Notes under the pieces: generated by a model | Told to the model about the DNA's origin: nothing | Databases searched by the model: none | What the model saw: the letters and a program-made list of their open reading frames with translations, nothing else | In this document: piece by piece, positions 4,889 through 8,319 of the stretch | Layout of the letters: the number at the start of each line of letters is the position of its first letter | How positions within the stretch are numbered: position 1 is the first letter of the stretch | NCBI GenBank assembly: GCA_002690445.1 | Contig: NZER01000202.1 | Span: forward strand, 1 to 8,319 | Direction of reading: 5' to 3' | Length of the DNA: 8,319 nt | From: Candidatus Pacearchaeota archaeon | Lineage (GTDB): Archaea > Nanoarchaeota > Nanoarchaeia > Pacearchaeales > GW2011-AR1 | Translations under genes and position numbers: made by a program

Positions 4889-5141
4889 TTTTATTTTCCT
4901 CCTTTATTTTTTCATCTTCTTTAAAGATTTCGTCTAATTCTTGGATTCTTGAATAAACTTCTTTCTTCCACCGAACTAAATTATGACCTTGCATTTTGTC
5001 ACCTCTTAAGGTGTATTCGTCAGCCCAAAAGCTAACCATTGCTTTTACTGAAGTCAAACAGTTAGATTCAAAACTTTTTTGTTCTGAGCTGTAAGGCTCA
5101 GATTCACGGGCTAATCTCAACATTCTTTTTATAAAATTCAT
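4881..5141 (-). CDS. Hypothetical charged helical protein (86 aa)
   Basis: The protein starts MNFIKRMLRLARESEPYSSE and ends EDEKIKEENKNV. It has a basic amphipathic N-terminal helix, a central CLTSVKAMVSFWADEYTLRG (residues 28-47) and a long charged C-terminal helix (RWKKEVYSRIQELDEIFKED) resembling a coiled coil. No membrane segment or signal peptide. Its ATG overlaps the TGA of the zinc protein gene (ATGA). The N-terminal helix could contact a membrane or nucleic acid; there is no family match I can name. Confidence 0.85.
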   Translation of the reverse strand: MNFIKRMLRLARESEPYSSEQKSFESNCLTSVKAMVSFWADEYTLRGDKMQGHNLVRWKKEVYSRIQELDEIFKEDEKIKEENKNV

Positions 5142-5302
5142 GCTTTAAACTCCTGATAACATTCCCAGCAAAGCTCAGATTTAAAAAGTGTGTAAGTCAC
5201 TGTGTGCTCAAAGTTTTCACCTTGTTCTTTACATTCTATACATTCGTATAATGGCTGTCCATATTTGGACTTATTACCTGTTGGTATCATATTATTATTC
5301 AT
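5138..5302 (-). CDS. Small zinc-ribbon protein (54 aa)
   Basis: A 54-residue protein with CIEC (residues 26-29) and CWEC (47-50) separated by 17 residues rich in beta-forming Thr, Val and Tyr. This is a clean C-x2-C-x17-C-x2-C zinc-ribbon or treble-clef layout, the same spacing as canonical GATA fingers but without their Asn/GAT signature. AGGAG lies 7 nt before the ATG at 5302, in a leader identical to that of the 4490 gene. It is the first of four genes ending at 4679. DNA or RNA binding is possible but inferred. Confidence 0.82.
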   Translation of the reverse strand: MNNNMIPTGNKSKYGQPLYECIECKEQGENFEHTVTYTLFKSELCWECYQEFKA

Positions 5303-5469
5303 ATTTATCTCCTAATATAACTGTAGCGAGAGAGTATTTAAAGCTTTCGCTCGAAATCATATATAAAGCAGGGGGAAGTATATATAGTGCGTTTTGGGTT
5401 CCGCTCGTGTTTTTTAAAAAAATGCTGAGCACGAATGACGTCCTAAAAAAAAGCTGCGAGGCCCATGGG
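5299..5469 (-). promoter_or_regulatory. Composite triple-TATA promoter M5-minus
   Basis: Reading leftward from the palindrome CCCATGGG (5462-5469): GCTGAGCACGAA (5424-5435, plus-strand sense), GAGCGGAAC (5398-5406), and TATA-like elements with left ends 5379, 5360 and 5335 (19 and 25 bp apart). The palindrome is shared with a divergent promoter on the plus strand, making this a two-way control region. Confidence 0.82.
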
Positions 5470-5561
5470 GTCAAATTTCTAAAAAGGGTGAGCGGGACGT
5501 ATAATGCACTATATATAGATAGGGGAGCCTTATATATGTCTAACAAGCAAAGCTTTATATA
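5462..5561 (+). promoter_or_regulatory. Composite triple-TATA promoter M5-plus
   Basis: The shared CCCATGGG is followed by GTGAGCGGGACGTATAA (5488-5504), a 17-bp exact match to promoter M1. TATA-like elements start at 5510, 5529 and 5554 (19 and 25 bp apart). Initiation is expected near 5584, about 10 nt before the 49-aa gene, whose GAGGA site lies in that leader. Confidence 0.82.
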
Positions 5562-5593
5562 CTTGGTTGCTATGTTATATATAGAGGAAAAAT

Positions 5594-5743
5594 ATGAATA
5601 AACAACAATATAATAACTTAGTAAACGCAACGTGGGATATGTTTCCGCTAAGCGTTGGAATTGAATACGCACTTATATCTATGGGAAAGTCTACCCCAAT
5701 AAGAGAGCAGTTAGTAGCTCAAGCTATCGGGTTGGTGGATTAA
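5594..5743 (+). CDS. Small hypothetical protein (49 aa)
   Basis: A 49-residue protein, MNKQQYNNLVNATWDMFPLS, continuing VGIEYALISMGKSTPIREQL and ending IGLVD. It appears helical and soluble with no Cys. Support comes from the correctly placed promoter M5-plus, GAGGA 6 nt before the ATG, and the TAAATG junction with the next gene. The first half has Trp and aromatic residues compatible with a small helical bundle. No family recognised. Confidence 0.75.
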   Translation: MNKQQYNNLVNATWDMFPLSVGIEYALISMGKSTPIREQLVAQAIGLVD

Positions 5744-5932
5744 ATGAACACGAGTCAAGCCCTTGTTGAGTCCTTAGTTGACGCCATTCAAATATGGAAT
5801 CGTGAAGACGATATAGAAACATCTAATAGTGAAAATATAGACCAAAGAGCTATAATGTATTTTCAACATAAAATAATGGTAATGCCAATCCCAGAAGAAA
5901 GGCCAGAAGTATACGATAACGGAGGTGAATAA
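5744..5932 (+). CDS. Acidic hypothetical protein (62 aa)
   Basis: A 62-residue acidic protein starting MNTSQALVESLVDAIQIWNR and ending PEVYDNGGE. An N-terminal helix (residues 4-19) precedes a charged segment and MYFQHKIMVMPIPEERPEVY. The ATG directly follows the previous stop (TAAATG). The last codons (GGAGGTGAA) form the ribosome site of the next gene. No family recognised. Confidence 0.82.
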   Translation: MNTSQALVESLVDAIQIWNREDDIETSNSENIDQRAIMYFQHKIMVMPIPEERPEVYDNGGE

Positions 5933-6076
5933 ATGAAACTGAGTGAAATGATAGTAGCACTTAACTCTCTTACGTGGGACCTTGAAACAGGGAAACACAT
6001 AAGAACACGAGACCGTGAATATTATGCGGACTTGTGCGCTGAAGTGCAACAAATCATAATAAACATAGACCGCTAA
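5933..6076 (+). CDS. Small hypothetical protein (47 aa)
   Basis: A 47-residue helical protein, MKLSEMIVALNSLTWDLETG then KHIRTRDREYYADLCAEVQQ and IIINIDR. GGAGGTG lies 6 nt before the ATG, which directly follows the upstream TAA (TAAATG). Two amphipathic helices with a basic turn (KHIRTRDR) are predicted by eye. It ends the M5-plus operon, and its stop is followed one base later by the GGGG of a 16-bp palindrome. Confidence 0.8.
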   Translation: MKLSEMIVALNSLTWDLETGKHIRTRDREYYADLCAEVQQIIINIDR

Positions 6077-6077
6077 A

Positions 6078-6121
6078 GGGGTATATATACCCCCCCGGTA
6101 CCCCCCCGGTACCCCATGGGG
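6078..6121. repeat. Palindrome GGGGTATATATACCCC and GGTACC/C-tract repeat
   Basis: A perfect 16-bp palindrome (6078-6093) begins 2 nt after the last stop of the plus operon. It runs into two copies of a C7GGTA unit (11 bp each) and then the palindrome CCCCATGGGG (6112-6121). The C-tracts and symmetric blocks suggest strong secondary structure or protein binding at the left border of the 35-bp array. Confidence 0.75.
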
Positions 6122-6131
6122 TGATAGGTAG

Positions 6132-6449
6132 TTATATATAGTGGGTATATAAGGGTAGGTACATAGCTATATATAGGGTAGCCCTATTGGGTATTTAGTA
6201 TAGGGGGGGGTATAGAGAGGGCCACCCCCATGGGGGTAGCCTTATATACATAGTATATATGTGTATGTGCATAAGCTTATATAGTGTGTATATAAGCATG
6301 TGTGCATAGTATTATATAATGATTATATAAAGTTATTTAATTAATTATATATAGTAGGTATATAAAGCTTCTCTCATAGTTTTATATAGGGGGTATTAAA
6401 AGCAATGGCCTAAGCTATATATAGGGGTTATATAAAGGGTGGCATACCC
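6132..6449. repeat. Nine-unit 35-bp tandem array of paired TATA-like sequences
   Basis: Units begin at 6132, 6167, 6205, 6240, 6275, 6310, 6345, 6380 and 6415. The last seven are in exact 35-bp register and the first two are offset by 3 bp. A typical unit is TTATATATA, five bases (often GTGGG or GGGGG), TATATAAAG, then about 12 variable bases often ending CATAG. The two AT half-sites start 14 bp apart and face each other; the unit at 6275 is a 23-bp inverted repeat GCTTATATA/TATATAAGC. Units 2 and 3 are degenerate, and unit 3 contains CCCCCATGGGGG (6225-6236). CCCCATGAGG (6447-6456) ends the array. It lies between convergent genes, so ordinary promoter use is unlikely. Candidate roles: replication origin, partition site, factor titration. 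Confidence 0.85.
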
Positions 6450-6456
6450 CATGAGG

Positions 6457-6536
6457 ATAGCCTGACGGCTCCTAAATCGAGTATCCAACCCGCCCGAGTT
6501 GGACGGGGATTTTACGGATTTTTATTTCACAATTGT
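6457..6536. other. Hairpins between the array and the 39-aa gene
   Basis: AGCC/GGCT (6458-6469) and TCCAAC/GTTGGA (6484-6503) lie between the stop of the minus-strand 39-aa gene and the array. The second stem is followed on the plus strand by GGGGATTTTACGGATTTTT, so it may end plus-strand transcripts, or mark the 3' end of the minus gene. The position matches the tRNA and structured RNA found before other CCATGG palindromes. Confidence 0.4.
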
Positions 6537-6656
6537 TTAATCAATTATTGCGTATTTATTACGCTTGGTGAAGGTTACAGTTGGGTCAACTGTGTAGGTT
6601 AGGCCGTCGGCCCCCTTAACCTTGATTAAAACGCTGTCTACTATTTTTGTATTCAT
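6537..6656 (-). CDS. Small beta-rich hypothetical protein (39 aa)
   Basis: A 39-residue protein, MNTKIVDSVLIKVKGADGLT then YTVDPTVTFTKRNKYAIID. The alternating hydrophobic/polar pattern with a central GADG turn suggests a small beta sheet. AGAGGT lies 8 nt before the ATG, and composite promoter M6 is directly upstream, so the short frame is well supported. It is a single-gene unit converging on the plus operon. Function unknown. Confidence 0.75.
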   Translation of the reverse strand: MNTKIVDSVLIKVKGADGLTYTVDPTVTFTKRNKYAIID

Positions 6657-6812
6657 ATTTGTTTACCTCTCTAATATATAACATAGCGAGCGAGCATATA
6701 AAGGTATGGGTCAAATTAGTATATAAGTCTTCTCTATGCTTATATAGTGCGTTATGGTTTCCGCTCAAGGGTTTCAGACACCCCCCGTCTAAAAAAGAAG
6801 GCCCCCATGGGG
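6657..6812 (-). promoter_or_regulatory. Composite triple-TATA promoter M6
   Basis: Reading leftward: CCCCATGGGG (6803-6812), a short stem AGAC/GTCT around CCCCCC (6776-6790), GAGCGGAAACC (6758-6766 region), AACGCACTATATAAG with left end 6739, TATATAAG-type at 6720, and CATATAAA at 6695. Spacings are 19 and 25 bp as in the other six. Initiation is expected near 6671. Confidence 0.8.
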
Positions 6813-6857
6813 TCAATAACGTGACCAAGGGGTCTAAACAAATCGAGCTAAATTTTG

Positions 6858-6918
6858 AATGCTATATAGATATATATATTAGAAACATTGTAGAGCTTAA
6901 CTATCTCTATATAGCATT
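6858..6918. repeat. 12-bp inverted repeat upstream of the right operon
   Basis: AATGCTATATAG (6858-6869) and its exact complement CTATATAGCATT (6907-6918) flank 37 bp containing another TAGAGC. It lies about 20 bp upstream of the TATA box of the right operon, so it may be an operator or a stem in an upstream transcript. The rest of 6813-6857 shows nothing further. Confidence 0.6.
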
Positions 6919-6937
6919 ATACGTCACACCGTAGAAA

Positions 6938-6949
6938 CCTTTAAATAGG
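6938..6949 (+). promoter_or_regulatory. TATA promoter of the right operon
   Basis: CCTTTAAATAGG is a good archaeal TATA box whose centre predicts initiation near 6970, about 18 nt before the ATG at 6988. There is no CCATGG or GAGCGGGAC box directly upstream, so this operon is under different control from the seven composite promoters. Confidence 0.7.
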
Positions 6950-6987
6950 TAGTAGTGTTTACAGTATTTACCTAAAAGGTGACAACC

Positions 6988-7206
6988 ATGAACGCAAAAG
7001 AAACACAAGCAAAAATGGACAGAGAAGTTGACTTACGCAAGTTAGTCGCTAAGCTCGACAGAGAAATTTTCGGGGTGCGTACAACGTTAACCGAACTACA
7101 AAAAGCAGTGCATTATAATACTACAATAGAATGCACTATAGAGCCTGATGGCTTTCACGGAAAGTCTTATGAGGCTTTCAAGGTAGCTATGGAGGGAGAA
7201 TCATGA
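6988..7206 (+). CDS. Coiled-coil-like hypothetical protein (72 aa)
   Basis: A 72-residue protein starting MNAKETQAKMDREVDLRKLV. Residues 8-42 (KMDREVDLRKLVAKLDREIF and onward to LQKAVHY) form a long charged amphipathic helix, probably a coiled coil, followed by a short C-terminal segment. The ATG at 6988 is preferred over the in-frame GTG at 6979 because AAAGGTG, the ribosome site, overlaps that GTG and lies 6 nt before the ATG. It is the first gene of the right operon; its TGA overlaps the next ATG (ATGA). Function unknown. Confidence 0.83.
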   Translation: MNAKETQAKMDREVDLRKLVAKLDREIFGVRTTLTELQKAVHYNTTIECTIEPDGFHGKSYEAFKVAMEGES

Positions 7207-7397
7207 GACCGAAGTGCAAGGATGGAAGTCTGGACATGCGATATAGTGTGTGTAAGGATTCTATTAAAGGATGCTTCGTATGCGGAGAAGAGCTTACATG
7301 CTCACATCCGCCCATTGAAATATGGTACCGTCCTGATGGTGGGGCCCATTCCGAATGTATATGGAATGCAGCTAAGCTGTTAGTATATGGAGAGTAG
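7203..7397 (+). CDS. Small zinc-finger-like protein (64 aa)
   Basis: A 64-residue protein with CFVCGEEL (residues 24-31), a further Cys-x-His (33-35), and HSEC near residues 49-52. The CxxC plus HxxC layout with IWYRPDGGAHSECIW between is typical of a treble-clef finger in which a CxxC knuckle pairs with a helical H/C pair. This is read from spacing alone. GGAG lies 5 nt upstream and the start is coupled by ATGA to the coiled-coil gene. The glycosyltransferase follows 1 nt after its stop. Confidence 0.83.
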   Translation: MRPKCKDGSLDMRYSVCKDSIKGCFVCGEELTCSHPPIEIWYRPDGGAHSECIWNAAKLLVYGE

Positions 7398-7398
7398 G

Positions 7399-8319
7399 AT
7401 GATAACTCTTGTAATGCTGACTTGCAAAAGACTAGATTCATTTATCAAGACGATGGATACTCTAAAGTCTATGTGTCCTACGAAATTTGCAGAATATATT
7501 ATAATAGACGATAATAGTTCTCAGAGCGATAGGAAGGTAATGAAAGAAAAATATCCCTTTATAACTCTAGTAGAGAAAGGCCTTGACGAAAAAGGACAGG
7601 TTAAAAGTTTAAATAAGATATTTGAATTAGTTAAAACTCCTTATGTATTTTACTTAGAAGATGACTGGACATTACAGGAAGAGCTGGATTTAACTGACTG
7701 GCTGCATGTCTTTGAAGATAAATCTATAAAGCAGCTATGTTTTTCTTTACCATGGCAATCTCCTAAAAAGGGACACAATATATATAAATATAATAAGGAT
7801 TTAGAACAGCCTCATCAAAAAGAGTATAGGGATAAAATTTATCCTAGTCTGCACGCGCCTATTCAAAAGGAAGGCCACGGGTGGCCCGGCTTCACTTTAA
7901 GACCTGCATTATGGGATGTTAAATGGTTACGGGAAACTGTAGGAACCTTCAATGAATTTTTAGCGCCTACCTTTCATGACTATGATTATGCTATAAGGTA
8001 TGCTATAACTGGAAAAAGAATAGCAGCCACTCCTAACTTTTTTGAACATGATGAGACAAATATAGCTGCATTCTGTCTTAATGATGAAAGAAGATTATGG
8101 GACCCTAAAGTAACGTTACCTACTCTTGTAGTGGGTTCTTTTGTAGATATAGATAGAGTAGATATTGATGGAAGAGCAGAGAATCATTATTGGGATAGCT
8201 TAAGTAAAATATTAACATTACCTAACCCCTTAGTAGTAGTTACGGAAGCTAAACATATAGATAATATAAAAGCTATGCGTGGTATGTTACCCCTGCAACT
8301 TATAACAATAGATAAAGAA
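7399..8319 (+). CDS. Two-domain glycosyltransferase (GT-A fold plus YibB/HtrL-like), 3' end missing
   Basis: The frame is open for 307 codons to the window edge. Residues 1-235 look like a GT-A, family 2-like glycosyltransferase: ITLVMLTCKR at the N-terminus, EYIIIDDNSS (32-41) as the nucleotide-binding strand and turn, and VFYLEDDW (83-90) as the DxD-type metal/nucleotide-sugar site. PGFTLRPALW (163-172) and HDYDYA (193-198) would be acceptor-side and late acidic motifs. From about residue 240 a second domain starts: TLVVGSFVDIDR, then LTLPNPLVVVTEAKHI. This recalls the HtrL/YibB family (strand with DIxR, then NPLxxxTE), also a GT-like group. It probably adds sugar to an envelope, capsid or host glycan; donor and acceptor are unknown. 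GGAG lies 6-7 nt before the ATG. It is the third gene of the right operon. Confidence 0.85.
   Translation, partial: MITLVMLTCKRLDSFIKTMDTLKSMCPTKFAEYIIIDDNSSQSDRKVMKEKYPFITLVEKGLDEKGQVKSLNKIFELVKTPYVFYLEDDWTLQEELDLTDWLHVFEDKSIKQLCFSLPWQSPKKGHNIYKYNKDLEQPHQKEYRDKIYPSLHAPIQKEGHGWPGFTLRPALWDVKWLRETVGTFNEFLAPTFHDYDYAIRYAITGKRIAATPNFFEHDETNIAAFCLNDERRLWDPKVTLPTLVVGSFVDIDRVDIDGRAENHYWDSLSKILTLPNPLVVVTEAKHIDNIKAMRGMLPLQLITIDKE

Noticed and set aside
3167..5469. Integron-style gene cassettes with attC sites
   Set aside because: Each unit has its own promoter, the hairpins differ from attC architecture, and no integrase gene is in the window.
5188..5672. Long overlapping frames on both strands across the divergent promoter region
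   Set aside because: They read through TATA boxes, the palindrome and repeated promoter sequence, lack ribosome sites, and similar peptides recur only because the promoter is duplicated (also at 6616-6934).
5774..6052. 92-codon minus-strand frame
   Set aside because: It is antisense to two well-supported coupled genes and has no promoter or ribosome site.
6132..6449. CRISPR array
   Set aside because: The 35-bp period is suggestive, but repeats are short AT half-sites with no conserved 20-40 bp repeat and no spacers of equal length between them, and no cas genes are visible.
7187..7441. 84-codon minus-strand frame
   Set aside because: It is the complement of the zinc-finger gene, which has ATGA coupling and Cys motifs on the plus strand.

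Overview
The window looks like part of an archaeal mobile element, a virus or plasmid, with no identified host. The evidence for archaea is TTTATATA/TTTAAATA-type TATA boxes about 27 bp before predicted transcript starts, very short leaders with AGGAG-type ribosome sites, and chains of tiny genes joined by ATGA, TAATG or TAAATG junctions. Almost every protein is under 90 residues, many carry Cys-pair (zinc-finger-like) motifs, and no replication, capsid or integrase gene is recognisable. A tRNA-Glu with an encoded CCA end is present. One larger gene, a probable glycosyltransferase, runs off the right edge; a small gene runs off the left edge.

Layout. 1-749: four coupled minus-strand genes. 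790-1370: AT-rich spacer with nine GCTCTA/TAGAGC hexamers, a candidate origin or regulatory region. 1370-1880: a composite promoter and a 121-codon gene of different composition. 1881-2640: about 760 bp without genes but rich in perfect hairpins, probably structured RNA. 2703-5302: four minus-strand operons (2703-3054, 3258-3790, 4023-4490, 4679-5302), three of them separated from the next by structured RNA and/or a CCCATGGG palindrome and a repeated promoter. 5462-6076: a plus-strand operon of three small genes, divergent from the 5302 operon. 6077-6536: convergent spacer holding a nine-unit, 35-bp tandem array of paired TATA-like sequences. 6537-6656: one small minus gene. 6938-8319: a plus operon ending in the glycosyltransferase.

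The main result is regulatory. Seven promoters on both strands share one design: a CCCATGGG palindrome, a GAGCGGGAC/GCGCGGGAC box, then three TATA-like elements whose starts are exactly 19 and 25 bp apart in all seven, then the gene. The same kind of TATA-like words, in dyads 14 bp apart and repeated every 35 bp, fill the convergent spacer at 6132-6449, where no gene starts in the expected place. A shared element-encoded or host DNA-binding factor acting on both is a reasonable inference. The many small zinc proteins, including a GATA-type finger, are candidates, but nothing in the sequence proves the link.
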